NCBI GenBank assembly: GCA_012845835.1
Contig: JABAKD010000024.1
Location: forward strand, 4,872,109 to 4,936,108
Direction of reading: 5' to 3'
Origin: Undaria pinnatifida
Lineage: Eukaryota; Sar; Phaeophyceae; Laminariales; Alariaceae
Length of the DNA stretch: 64,000 nt
The position numbers were made by a program, and so were the translations under genes. The notes below the pieces were generated by a model. That model saw only the letters and a program-made list of their open reading frames with translations. It did no database searches and was not told where the DNA came from. This document shows, one piece after another, positions 40,502-52,538 of this stretch (positions are counted from its first letter, which is position 1; each line of letters starts with the position of its first letter).

Positions 40502-41525
40502 TCAACTAGCCACGGCCGCGCCTCGAGATTCGTCTACGTTACGTTGGATTTCCCGAGGAAACGCACTGGCAATGTGAACTTGCGAGCACCAAGAGCCTCG
40601 TTCGGCTCCCGTCGAAGTCGTGTAGCGCGCCGGGGGAAGAGGAAGTTTAATCGGTCCTGGGTCGTCCAGAAAGCTGACGGAGTTGTTGTCAGCGAATTCG
40701 ACGTGGGGCAGATGCAAGTCCCAATCGTCTTGTCGCTCGTTGACGACCATTGCCAGCATTTGTGCCATAATGTGATTTACCCGCTCAACGCCCCCGTTAC
40801 AGTTGGGATGGTAGGAGCTTGTATCATGCTTGTGCACACCCAACAGCTGATATTCAGCTTGTGAAAGCTTGGAGCAGAACTGCAGTCCGTTGTCCGAGAG
40901 TATGGTGTGCGGGCACCCCCACAAGGGGATGCATTGGTTCACCAGGATATTGGCTGTACCCTCCGCGGTGAACTCAGCGGCAGTGACGGGGAACATGTCG
41001 GCCCGACGACTGAAGCGATCGGTGAACAGCAGGATGTAGGTCTTGCCTCGTGGTGTGATCGGAAGGGGGCCGAACTAGTCAACACTGACGGCGATACCTG
41101 GACCTTCCGGCAGAGGCATTGTGATGATGGGCCAGCGGACAGTCAGCCGTGGGGTTTTCCGCGCTTTGCACTTCAAGCAGTGGCGAAGCCACCACCGGGT
41201 GCACACACTCATGCCAATCCACCAATAAAAACGCTCCAGCATGCGCAACGTGCGCGTGGTGCCAAGGTGGCAAGAGGCCGTCGAGTGACAAGCTTGCATG
41301 ATCCAAGGGCGCATGAGCAGGGGAACGTAGATGCGAACTGGCTCGTCGTTTAGCAAGCAAGCAGCTCACCCCACAGAGTTCGGTTGTCAGAGCTTGTTGG
41401 CGGGAGTGTCGGGTTACGCGGACGAGTAGGACGATGTCGTCGTCGGTTGTATGTGATCGACCCTTACCCGCCAGCTCCTGGATGTCTGACAGAGAGGGAC
41501 GCGTGGGCGAGGGGTAGCATGCCAA
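40502..41525 (-). pseudogene. Ty3/gypsy integrase, broken
   Basis: The zinc-binding HHCC part (H..H in ACHSTASCHLGTT, CLKCKA) lies at about 41290-41150. The catalytic core follows, with the second Asp in ILSDNGLQF (near 40900) and the Glu in GGVERVNH (near 40800). Lesions: a TAG stop at 41075-41077 right after SVD, between the first catalytic Asp region and FGPLPITP, and a 4 bp TGCT duplication near 41355 that shifts frame upstream. Integrase would insert the cDNA; this copy cannot make it whole. Confidence 0.85.
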
Positions 41526-42600
41526 GAAGTCGGGTGGCAGGGCTGACGGCTGGCCAATAGATATGTAATGTATCGTGGCGTGGCACGTCGGCTGTGCGTG
41601 CTGTTCGCGCTTCTAATCGGCATGCGAATAACGCGCGACGGAATCCGCGGACCGCAATTCAGCAGCGTCGTCGAGGGCATCCGACCTTGTAAGTGTAGCC
41701 GGCGTGTCACCAGGAGGAGGCGTAAGCCGTAGGAGCGGAGTTCCCATAGGCTCTGCGTGGTGGTGGTCGGACGGAAGTGGTACCGTGCGGGTCGGCGGGT
41801 CGGCAAGAGTAGGGGTCGCGGCGGCGGGCGGAGCCGCCGCGGTCGTCGGGCTCGCGGCGGAGTTGTAACTAGTCTAGACGATGGCCGGGGGACCCCGCCG
41901 GGCCCGAAGCCATAGTCGACAGCAGGGAGTGCCTTACCAGCTGCTGTTACTGAACGCCGGCGCGTCCGAGTGGAAATGCGGTCTGAAAAAGGTATCATCG
42001 TCTGGGGCGCCGGAGATCCAGGCGAGGTTGAGACGGGCGCGGTCAGGCCCGTGAGCTCGACTGGGTCAGTCCCTTGTACCGAGCTCCGGTAGGGAGTCGG
42101 TTGGGCCACTGATGTCGTGGCAGCCGGGGTTTCGACGGAGTCCTCGTTGGCCACGGTGGGTACAGCCAAAACCGAAGCGAATCGTAGTCGGATGTACGCG
42201 AGCCCCCGCCTCGGCCGGGCGAGCTATCGGCGGTGGCGGTGGATGCAGAAACACGAGCGACGAATCTCCTGGAAGGAGTAGGAAGGTCGTCAAGCCTCAT
42301 ACGTGGCCCGTGTGTGCAAAAATCGCAAAAATCGGCAAGGGTGGGAGGAAGCCCACCCAAGGCATTACTTTCGGTGCGGGGCGTTAGCCCACCCAAGCCG
42401 ACACCCGGAATTGGAGAGGAAGGAGTGTACAGCCCGCAAGCCCTTATGAGGTATATGCCACCATCCTCAACAGGTGTGAGACTCGTCGAACGATTGCGGT
42501 CGTGTCCCGTGGCAGGCTCCGGCAAGCGAGACAGGAAGTCAGCGTTGCCGTTTGCGCTTCCTTTTCGGTATTCGAGGGTGTAATCGAATGCGGTGAGGAA
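41526..42600 (-). pseudogene. Linker between RNase H and integrase
   Basis: After the RNase H end (NADFLSRLPEPATG) comes a Pro/Arg/Ser-rich spacer with frame shifts between 42525, 42169 and 41525. Compared with compact Ty3 elements this spacer is long; it may include a lineage-specific insertion. Confidence 0.55.
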
Positions 42601-43071
42601 CTCGAGCCATCTCTGGACTCAGGCGTTGTGGTTCCCCACTTTGCGTATGCTTTCCAGAGCCTTGTGGTCTGAGAATATTCGGAACTTGGTGCCCCAAAGG
42701 TAGCCGCGGAGGCGCTTGAGAGCCCAGACGATGCTGCCAGCCTCCAAATCGAGAGGAGTCCAATGCCTTTCCGAGTCGAGCGTAGCTCGGCTGATGTACG
42801 CGATGGGTTTTGTGGAGCCGTCCGTCTGCTCCTGTTCGAGAGCGGCTCCGAACCCGTCGATGCAGGCATCGCAGTACACGTGAAACGGGCGTTTGCCGTC
42901 GGCGACGGCGTCCCAATCAGGGAAAACGAGGACCGGCGGGGTCGTGAGCTCCGCCAAGATTTCTCTCACCAACTTCTCCATAGCAGGCGTGAAGGCAAAC
43001 TTTACCCCCTTCCGAAGGAGCGCGTTAATCGGACGAAGTCTCTTCGATAAGTGGGGCAAGATTTGCGGCAA
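42601..43071 (-). pseudogene. Ty3/gypsy RNase H domain
   Basis: Contains VYCDACIDGFGAALEQ, the sheet-forming first Asp region; AYISRATL and ERHWTPLDLEAGSIVWALKR with the Glu; IFSDHKALE with a further Asp; and NGNADFLSRL. A TGA at 42619-42621 interrupts GNHNA|VQRW, as a C-to-T change of an Arg codon would. Confidence 0.88.
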
Positions 43072-43858
43072 TAGTTAATACCACCCATGACTGCGCGCAC
43101 CTGCATAATGTCAGTGGACATCGGCATATTGGTCAATGCCGACACTTTTTCCGAATTTGGGCGTAGGCCTGCTGGAGAAATGGAGTGGCCTAGAAAGTTC
43201 GCATCGGTGGCGCCCAAACGCGCCTTCGAGGGGGAAAGCTTGAGATTGTGCTTTCGAAGGCGTTCGAAGAGGGAGCGAATCGTCCAAACATGCGCTACCG
43301 GGTCGGAGTCGAACACGATGACATCGTCGAGGTAAGCTGCCACCTGTTTCAAGCCCTTGATCACCTCATTGATGACCTTGACGAACCATCCAGGCAAGGC
43401 ACTGCTGCCCTGAGGCATAACGAGCCACTCATACAGGCCCGTGGGTGTGCAGAACGCTGTAAGGGAAACTGTGTCCTTGTGTGCCGTTATCTGGTGGAAC
43501 GAGGAAACCAAGTCGAACAGGGAAAACACCCGACCTGAGCCTAAGGAGTCCAGGACCTGGTCCACGCGGGGAATCGGCAGTTGGCTGAGCTTGCTAGTTT
43601 GGTTGAGCTTCTTGTAGTTCACCGTGATCCTCACACCACCAGATTCTTCGGGATGACCACCAGCGGGCTCGAGTACGGTGAGGTCGAGTGCTGAATCAGC
43701 CCAGCCGCGAGGTACTGGTTAAGGGTCGCGTCCACTTCTCTGGCCAGTATAGGGTTTATGCGATGGGGCCGTGAAGTGACCGGAGCGCTGCCCTCCGGAA
43801 AATAGAAGAGATTGGAGGAATGCTGCCACAATAGCATATCAAGCTCGTTGACGCCACA
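43002..43858 (-). pseudogene. Ty3/gypsy reverse transcriptase, frameshifted
   Basis: It begins beside the 5' LTR with the pre-RT segment (PHRINPILAREVDATLNQYL), then SPLVVIPK, a 1 bp loss near 43645, then RITVNYKKLN, LFDLVSSFHQI, CTPTGLYEWLVMPQG, the catalytic YLDD (43322-43333), LGHSISPAGL and beyond. Gag and protease are missing, as the LTR abuts the RT region directly. Confidence 0.92.
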
Positions 43859-44129
43859 TGTAAAGTTATACGGGGGGGACACAGAGTGCCCCCTGCAGGT
43901 CTGCCAGTTGAGCAGGCCCTAGGAGAGTACTCACTTTCGTTTCCTTCGTAGAGACGTAGCTTTATTCGATTCCACCAGAGCCCCGGATAGCTTCTGAGAT
44001 CGGAGGCGCGTGCCTCCGACCTATTTCCTAACTTTCCCGAATATAAAACGCCAACCTTATGATACGAAACCCAACCAAATTATCTCAAATTCGAGTGATT
44101 ACAGGCCTTTCTGAGACCGTATCTTAACA
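43859..44129 (-). mobile_element. 5' LTR of decayed Ty3/gypsy element
   Basis: 271 bp with the same termini as 39339-39608. AGGG follows (44130-44133), matching AGGG at 39335-39338: a 4 bp target duplication. The element therefore spans 39339-44129 (4.8 kb) and lies inside MITE family A sequence (GGGGTTAAGGAG continues at the right). Confidence 0.85.
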
Positions 44130-44269
44130 AGGGGTTAAGGAGAGAGCCCCATCACGTTCGGAAAACGCTTTTAACCAAAACGTGCCAGTTACCTCTCTAT
44201 ATCGTGGCTTTGGTCGACAGTGTAGTACAGGAAGCGCACCATTGTTTTTTTTTGTGAGGGCTCTTTACC

Positions 44270-45059
44270 TCACCCCAAATTTTTTTTGTCGGAAACAGTT
44301 TTTGAAGGGCGGGGCGCCTTAACCCTAAATTGTCGGAAAATTACATTTTTTTTGCATGATTTTTGTTTTATATATTACAAAAATAAAAATACACTCCAGC
44401 TGTGAGACCGAAGATTTTGTCGAAACTCATCTTTGCAAGCTGTGTGTGATACTCCGATCGCGCGTATTGCGGCGTGTGTGTCCTCATCAAGGATAATATA
44501 TGATATAGGTTGGCGACCCCCCTTGGAACTACAGTATAGCTTGTACCAGGGCCAACAGGGTGATGTTAATCAGTCTGTGCGTGGAAACTATAAAACCCGT
44601 TTTCGAGGGTAGCAAAATCTGACAGCTGCGCAAGGAAATGCATCAGTTTAACAAGTGTATCCTGTAAGTCGTATAACCGGTGAGGGGAAGGCGGAGTTTT
44701 TAAGGGCGTGGGGGCCTGGGTTTGAACAAGCGGGAGCGGGGGGGGAGGGGGGGGGGGCAACTCAGTCTGTGCGCGGAAACTATAATTCCTTCAAGGGGAC
44801 ATTCTGACGGTTGTGGAAGGAATCCTGTAAGTCGTACAACCGGTGAGGAGAGATCGGAGTGTTCGAAGGGGGGGGGAGGGGAGGGCAGGGGGATTTCCAA
44901 CAGCTTTAGGTATATATACCTGGGCTATGGGACATTTCCTCCGGGTGTAGTAGTTTTTCATTTTCTCCAACCCAAGTTTTCGGGGTAGGTCTTAAGCTCC
45001 GAAACAGTATGATTAGCCTCTAAAAAAAAAGGGGGTGCAGCCTCTATCGTAGCACACGT
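44270..45059. mobile_element. MITE family A copy broken by an extended R90 repeat
   Basis: Family A blocks (GGCGGGGCGCCTTAACCCTA; at the right GTCTTAAGCTCCGAAAC and CTCTATCGTAGCACACGT) flank 44380-44890. That insert carries R90 and its downstream part: GTCTGTGCGTGGAAACTATA, CCTGTAAGTCGTATAACCGG, and a second shorter copy of this pair at 44765-44850. Confidence 0.65.
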
Positions 45060-45161
45060 TATGTCTGTGGGCAATGCTGAAAGCGCAGCACACACACACG
45101 CTGAAAAAGAATCCATGGGCCTGGGTGTACCAAAACGAAAATATTTCACAAAATATTCAGG

Positions 45162-45375
45162 GCCTTTCACGGGCCGTGATCGACCCGACGCGCCAATCTT
45201 GCCAGGAGGTTCTCAAATCTCGCGGGTCGAGTGGGGTCGGGTCAGGAGGTGTTTGAAATCGTACGGGACGGGTCGGTTCGGGTCGGGTCGGGTCAGGGTC
45301 GGGTCGGGTCAGGAGGTTTTTAATCTCGCGGGTCGGGACCGGTTACCCTGACTCCACCTGGCCCGTGTAAAGCCC
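45162..45375. repeat. GGGTCGGGTC repeat related to the rhomboid intron array
   Basis: It starts GCCTTTCACGGGCCGTGATC and contains GGGTCGGGTCAGGAGGTTTT. 55152-55790 begins CCTTTTCACGGCTCATGACC and contains the same unit, suggesting one mobile or duplicated family. Confidence 0.6.
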
Positions 45376-45724
45376 TGAAAAGAATGAAATTCTGACGGTT
45401 TTGGGTTATATAAGCCCGTCATTCAGAGAACGCTTTAGAAAAGAAGTGCCACCTCTAACGCAGATCGCGTCTTGGGGATCCTTAGGAGTGATCCACGCCA
45501 GTGCTTAGTACATGCTTTGTATTAGTATACACTGAACATGGTCGGCTGGAAAGATGAGGCCAACAGATACGCCTTAGGATTGAAACAGTAGTAAGAGGGG
45601 AAAACATGTGAGCGGTTGATGAAGCAGTTTGAAGTCAAGCCAGAAGAAGCAGGCGCTATTTTGTGCGCGCTCTTTCCCCCGCCCCCCGATCGGGATGCGA
45701 TTGCATCACGTAGCGTGAATACGG

Positions 45725-46046
45725 TAAGGCACCCACGAGGCAGTTACATATAGTGATACCCATTGCTGTCTCTGGAGTGGCCACACCAGAAAACAAAGTG
45801 TAACTCATTGGCGCTGTCATCCATAAGCAAGAAATTAGGCGCAAGGTGCCGAAGTCCGTCTTACGAGCGGTTCTTGGAAGGATGCAGTTCACCCTTCATG
45901 CGAATCGCCGAACACCTCACGGCGCTTCGCGCTTGGTGCAAGCAATGTCTGCCTGGCTGGTGAAAACCCGACGTGCTCCGTCCCGGCATAGTAGGGATGC
46001 GAGGGTCTATTGTCACACGACTACGGCCATGCACAAACTGAGTACA
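45725..46046 (+). repeat. R320 dispersed repeat, copy 3
   Basis: AAGGCACCCACGAGGCAGTT to CACAAACTGAGTACAC; very close to the copy at 26108. Confidence 0.85.
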
Positions 46047-46094
46047 CTCTCCCCCATCGGGATGCTTTCTATACGACCTTCTTTTTGGTGACCA

Positions 46095-46889
46095 CAGGCA
46101 AGATTTCAGTGAAAAGAGCTAAAAAAATGCCGTGTCTTTACTATAAAGGTGCAACACTTTATTTTCTAATTCTGCTCCTCAATTTGAGAGCTTAAAGCCT
46201 CTCCCAAAAGCTGATTCGGAGAAAAATAAACCGATACAGTACCGGATGAAAAATAACATGTATGTGGCCTAGGTATACAACGAGGATGATGAAAAAAAAA
46301 GGCCAATTTCAGACGATTTTAGGTGAAGAAACCCCGTCATTCAGGAACCATTTCATACGGAAAATGATACCTCTATCGTAGCATGGGTCTAATGTGAAAA
46401 CACCACCCTCGGACAGAATGGTAGTAGGGGCTGCGCACTTTCGGGGGGGCTCCAAACGTTTCTGATCGGATGAGAGACGCGTGCTACGATAGAGGTGAAA
46501 CCACTTTTTTTCTGAGGTTCCTCAACTCGGGAGCTTGGGACGGCGTCCCTCTCCCACAAACTGATTTTGGAGAAAAACAAAGCTGCGGCCGGACGACAAC
46601 CCCACGGCCTAGGTGCACAACGAGAGTCATGCAAAAAAAAATGGCGTTATATTTTCCGACTATTTCGGGTTAAGGAGCCCCGTCATTCAGATTTTTTTTC
46701 GCCAGAAAGAGGTATACCTCAATACAATTTACGGCGATTTGGGGTTAAGGAGCCCCGTCATTCAGAAAACGTTTTCGCCAGAAAAAGGTGTACCTTAATA
46801 CAATTTACGACCATTTGGGGTTAAGGAGCCCCGTCATTCAGAAATTTTTCAGACGAAAAGTGCTCGTACCTCTATCGTAGCACGGGTCG
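46095..46889 (-). mobile_element. Two inverted MITE family A copies
   Basis: 46095-46389 ends ACCTCTATCGTAGCATGGGT. 46476-46889 has both ends (GACGCGTGCTACGATAGAGG / CCTCTATCGTAGCACGGGTC) and a duplicated GGGTTAAGGAGCCCCGTCAT unit (three occurrences at 46668, 46742, 46818). Confidence 0.8.
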
Positions 46890-46896
46890 AGAGTGT

Positions 46897-47690
46897 TCCT
46901 ACTACGGTAGCCCCCCCAACTTTTCTTCAACAAAATCCACGGTTTTAAAACCAGCTCCCGGCCGTGTATCGTGATATACGGCTTCCCTTGCCACCCCGAC
47001 GTCATCGTTCGTTAGTCCTTCGCAAACCATAAAATACATGGAAGAAGCATTTTTTAACAGCACGTAGTAAGTCCTCGTGCCAAGCAGCCATGAAGCGTTC
47101 GTTAAAGAAAATCGCTGTTTTTTTTTGGGGAGGGGGGATCCTAAAATCAGCCACGAGCTCCTCAAAACTGTGGAACTATCGATTGGTCTGATAACTTCAC
47201 GACTATTCCTTTTGTTTTAGGACGAACGCATGGAAAAGTTGGTCTTGTTGCGCGAACGGATGCCTTCGATTTCATGTTTCGGCTCGCGGGCAGAGTCCTT
47301 CTACGGTAGCCCCCCCAACTTTTCTTCAACGAAATCGCCGGTTTTGAAACCAGATGCCGGCCGTATATCGTGATATACGGTGCCCCTTGCCATCCCGACG
47401 TCATTGTTCGGTGGCCCCCCGCAAACAACGACATACATTGGAGACATTTTTTCTCAACACGTACTCCGTCCTCGTGTCGAGCAGCCATGAAACGCCCGTT
47501 AAAGAAAATCGCTTGTTTTTTTCGGGGGGGTATCAATCAGCCACGAGCTCCTCAAAACTGTGGAACTATTGATTGGTCTGATAACTTCACGACTATTCCT
47601 TTTGTTTTAGGTGTAACGCATCGAAAAGTTGGTCTCGTTGCGCGAACGGATGCCTTCAATTTCATGTTTCGGCTCCCGCCGGGTGAAATA
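46897..47690 (-). repeat. Tandem duplication of about 395 bp containing MITE family B
   Basis: Each unit holds an inverted family B element (CTACGGTAGCCCCCCCAACT ... AAAGAAAATCGCT) plus TCAGCCACGAGCTCCTCAAA and onward to CATGTTTCGGCTC. Units begin at about 46900 and 47300. The duplication therefore happened after the MITE inserted. Confidence 0.85.
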
Positions 47691-47945
47691 CTGAGCACCT
47701 CACGATGGGCGCTCAGAAATTTCCGCTGCACTCCTCCCCACCGCGGGGTGGCTCGTGAATCGTGCATATGATAGCTTTCCTTGCTTAGGTCCCCTTGGTG
47801 TTAACTTCCTTCATGGGGATGGCTAGGCGTGGTCGACGTCACACCTATCGCCGCACATGGTGTCGAAAGACAAAAAAGAAGCCCCCGCAGGAATAGGTGC
47901 AGTATCCACGGCGAGGAAAAGAGGGTGGTAACGTCAGCGCCTGCC

Positions 47946-47977
<32 letters not shown>

Positions 47978-50900
47978 CCGATCGAGTCTGCGAGACCACC
48001 CGAAATAAGCTGCCATCATCCGTACATACACGGGTCCAGCTCAACCCATGTTTCCATCGTTTATTACACCCCCCCCAACCAATACATTTAAAAAACAAAA
48101 AAAGAATAAACACACACACAGCAAGCGAGCACCAAAAACACTGACAGGGCTAACTGACGCACACAGGCTAACAAGACAAACGCGGGTGGTCTGTTTCTAC
48201 GTTCTCCAGCGGCCCCCCTTGCCCCCACCCTCCCCGCCCCCTATCCCTGCACGCAACACCACTATTATGGCCAACAAAACATTTAACGATGAAAACGCGC
48301 AACTATGGGTTTACAGAGAGCAAAAACGCAGAGCACGACCGCAAGCAGCGATCAAGCAAGAATCAGCGGCCTTTCATCACCCAAACAGGCCTACACGAGC
48401 CTATGGAATAACAATGCCAAACACGAACAAAAGCAGCATCAACAAGCAAGAACCAGCGGGTTTCGTAGCAAGTAGCACTAAAACTATAATAGGCAATTAG
48501 CCCTAACCTCACGCCCAGCCGAGCCCATCCCATCACAATCTTACACTGTGCTTCTTTGTGGATACTTCTTGGACTATCCCAATGGTTGAGAGTATTTTTG
48601 GAACACTATCGGAGCCTTAAAATCTTCTTGGAAATTTCGTGGAATTTCCGTAGAGTTGAACATTCTCGGAATCTTCTTGGAGCACCTTCTCGTAATCCAC
48701 TTGGGTTAATTATTCGCACAAAAACCCAAGGCTTTCATCCGCAAGAAACCCCCCGCATGAAAAAAAAACACACTTAACATGGAGATACAACATAAATCGA
48801 TAGACAGTGATCGTTAGATGTACACACTCCCAGATGGAGTGCAACAAAAAAAATGAAATTGACACCTCGTTTCCCCTTCGGTACAAATAACGTTGTATCA
48901 ATGGTAATGCCCTCCCAGCCGGTTCCTCGCACCGACTGCCACCCAAAACATGTACCCAGGGGTTGGGTCGAAGGAAGCCCCCCCCCTTCGCCGAGCCCAA
49001 CATTTGTCACGGGAAATCTCTAGAGGAGAGCTTTCAAGCCACGCAAACAGTCCGACCCAACGACAAGAAAAAACGGAAACGCACAACTATAAAAATCAAA
49101 CGCTTTACCCCCGTTCCCTCCTATTAATAGCTTTAACTCCTACAAACCGCAAAAATAAATCGAGCTGCGATTCCATCGCCCTTCCCCTCCCCCACCCGCA
49201 CCCTTCAACACGTACTCCAATATTGCACAACGGACACCAGTCACGATTCCAATTACTATTTGCAGTAGAGTAGTTTTTTCCCCAAAACAGCGCTGATTTG
49301 ACGCGTACAGCAGTTGAGCGGCACAGGAGGCTTTCGATGCACCGAGGTGCTTACCGCTATATACCATGTTTGGGCTATTGAAATTCCCGCCTCATGCCCA
49401 CAACGACACCAGTCCATCACAAGGAGTCTGACTCCAGCCCCCCCTCCACGCGCACGCCCTAGCATCCCTCCTGAAACCCCAGCTCCTTACTCCCGTGAGG
49501 ACACGCACAACCAATGGGCAAGTTAATTCAGGTGACCGAATTGTGAATGACACTACCTGCCTCACGGGCGCCCCAACCCCCTCCCCCCCTCCTTCCCAGC
49601 GGTTCCACAAGCGGAACGCACATACTACGAGGGGTACAGGCTTCCTTCTATCGTGACACCCAAAACCCTTCACACGACCAACCCCTTTTTGCTCTCCCCT
49701 CCACCCCACGAATCTCTATTTCGGATACTTCAGTTGAGACCCTCTTAGTTACATCTACAAATCATCTGAAATCAGGAAAGGTGGGTGCACGAGGCCAGAC
49801 TAACTTGGCCCCCTCCTCCTCTTGGAGGACCTCCTCAAGTTGAAGCACCATATCTTCAAGAACGCCCGCTCAAACAGCAAAAATGAGTACATCAAGAAAA
49901 AAGAAAAAAGGCCACAGAACTCCGTTCTAGCACTCAACTATTGCGAGGCAACTATTGTTTTTTAAGCCAAACATGATTCAATTAAGATTCCAAGTACGTT
50001 ATGCCCGACTTTTCGGTGCTCCGTCTCGAAAGGGATGCATGGTCAAATTACTAAGGCAAGCAACAAATGAGTACCCCCCCCCCCCCCCCAACCCTGTCCC
50101 TTTCCCGTCCCCCCACTTCCCCTCTCTCCTATACCTCCGCAGTCCTTCCCGCATGTTTGTCACCCCCTCCCCCCGCTATTCGTCCCTCTCTCGTTTTTGC
50201 ACCAGGCTCCATTCAACTCAGAGGCAAGAAAGCAGCTCGAGCTCCCCTATAGCAGCGATGAGCCACGGTGTACAAAAAACCCTCTCATGTCTTTTTTTGC
50301 CATTTCTAGAGGGGCATTTATAATGATGAATACCTGGTAGGTATTGATTAGTAGCATTCATAGCTTCCGAGACTGTCGACCACCACTCCGATCTTGTTGC
50401 GCGATGTGGCTGACGCGCTATGGCATGTTATATCATACTCAATAATTCTGGGCAACAGAAAACGACAAGAAATTTCGAAAACACACACACAAAAAAAATA
50501 AAAAAAAAACGCACAAGGCGACCCGAGTCCTGTCTAGGATGCCACAATCGATATCACGGGCTACAGATACTAATAAACAACTAATGCAACTTTCTCCTAT
50601 ATGAACATGTGCCGTGCTGCACACATACATATAGATGCTCAAAGCCAGGGGACCATAGACATAAACGCCCCCCCCTCCCCCCTCCCCCCCCTGCGTTTGC
50701 ACTCGGAAAAAATCAGGGAAAAAAAAACGAAAAAAACCCCAGCAACTACAGCAAATAACAAATACCGGGGTATCTGGTGCAAGTTACCTGTTTAATTAGC
50801 CCTTGGTGGGCCCAGAGATGGCGACCTAAAAATAGCAGGCACCTTATCAAACCTTCATAATGCACCCCCCCCCCCCCCCGAGTGACCTCAAGAGCCTCAT

Positions 50901-52360
50901 CGCCGCCCAACGGGTGCCATTTTTCCGTCTCTTCGTCGCCGGCGTAGAGAGGGTGAAAACACGATGAAAGTCGTGCCCGAGACACGAAAACGCCGTACTA
51001 ACAAATTTATGTGACTGCATTTTTCTGAATCTGTCATTCCGAAAAGTTCCACTTTTGAAACCGTCATTTCTGAAACTGTCAATTGCGAAACTGTCATTCC
51101 CGAATCTTCCATTTTTTAAACTGTCATTTCTGAAAAACTGTTAATGCAGACAGCACGCAGAACTGCCGCGACATCGCACGGCACACGCAAAAGATGTCGC
51201 TGACATGAACCACATATTGGATCAACACAAGACAGGTATAGAACCTATGTTGCTACGTTACAGCACCAATAATAGAAGACGTCGACAGGACTGTTTCAAA
51301 TATGGAAGCAGAAATAGGAGGACTGCTTCTAATACGCTATCAATAGAAGACAGAAACAAAATCGATCAAGCAAATCAAACGAATACATGCCAATATAACA
51401 GGCGAGTTTAGTAAGGTATGAACTCAGGGGGCTACCTGGACACGTACCCGAGTATTACCCCGACACGTACCTGTGTATTACCCCAATATATACCAGAGTA
51501 TTACCCCGACACGTACCTGAGTATTACCAGGGTACACACCCGAGTATTGCTTGGGTACATACCAAAATATTACGCGGGTACATGCCCGAGTATAACCTGG
51601 GTACATACCCGAGTAACACCCGGGTACATACCCGAGCGCGACAAAAAAACAGGTTTGGGGCTCCGGTACTCTAGAGTACGGTGTACACCCTACCAAACAC
51701 ACCCCAGAGCATATATTATACCCTACTAAAACATTTCTTGGACATACAGAGACGTCACTTTTCATCCAAGAATATTCCACCAATCAGAACACTGCTTAAT
51801 TTGATTCAACCAATCAGAAACATCGACCAGAAAATCCACCAATTAGCACACTTGTTTTGACCAGTCAGAAATACCGGCCACAAAATCCCTTTCGCCCCAT
51901 ACGATAGGTACATACCAGGTCTATGTTGGTGGATTCCATCCATTGGAACACCCCTTCTTTTTCGGCCAATTAGCATACCGGGTAAAAAAAGTGCATCTGA
52001 CTGGTACAAGTACCAGGTATATAATAGTAGGGCGAGGCTCTTCAGCAAGAAAAAACACGAAACAGGAAAAAAGAGCACACAAAAAAAAGTGAAAAGATGA
52101 TAAAAAAAGGGGGGGAAAGGAAGAAACACAAGAAAATTTCAGAAAATCATGAGACCAACGAGAAAAAAACGGGAACCGCAAAAATGAAAATAAAAAAAAA
52201 CATACCAATATAATCAGACATCAGGAAGGCGAAATAACATGAAAAAAAAAGAAGAATCGTACCCATGCACCGAAACAGAGGAGACAGCAAAGCTCCGGCC
52301 GGCCGGTGTTATCAAGAGTAGTGGCGTGGGTCACACGTGCTATCGCGTGTTACGTATACA
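47691..52360. other. About 4.7 kb without a convincing gene
   Basis: It contains a short TTG tract (47945-47978), a short R320-related repeat (50010-50078), degenerate CTGTCATTYCTGAAA units (51020-51140), and a 24 bp minisatellite (51438-51646). A 77-codon plus-strand frame from the ATG at 48268 and charged short frames near 49800 have no recognisable motif. Confidence 0.4.
51438..51646 (+). repeat. 24 bp minisatellite
   Basis: About nine degenerate units of GGGTACATACCCGAGTATTA plus CCCC/CCTG. Each unit includes the near-palindrome GGGTAC..GTACCC. Confidence 0.8.
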
Positions 52361-52538
52361 CAGCAAGGGTCCTTTCGTAAGGCGGTGGTGTGCCAGAGCA
52401 ATATGACCGCCTTATAGAAGGAAGCCGCCTTATTCATTGCCGGTTATGAGTCCAATTCCCCAGTCGCGCCAACCGAGTGCGACCGCCTTAATCGGGATAC
52501 CCCCTCACTCAGACCGCCTTATTGGGGGACCCCTACGG
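52361..52538. mobile_element. Tigger/pogo-like MITE, second copy
   Basis: Left end CAGCAAGGGTCCTTTCGTAA then GGCGG. Right end on minus CCGTAGGGGTCCCCCAATAA then GGCGG. It shares inner ATAAGGCGG motifs with 14246-14409. The TA flank is clear only at the right. Confidence 0.68.

Noticed and set aside
49770-49960. Possible small exon on either strand (Glu/Leu-rich minus frame; Lys-rich plus frame)
   Set aside because: No consistent splice-site pair and no recognisable family.
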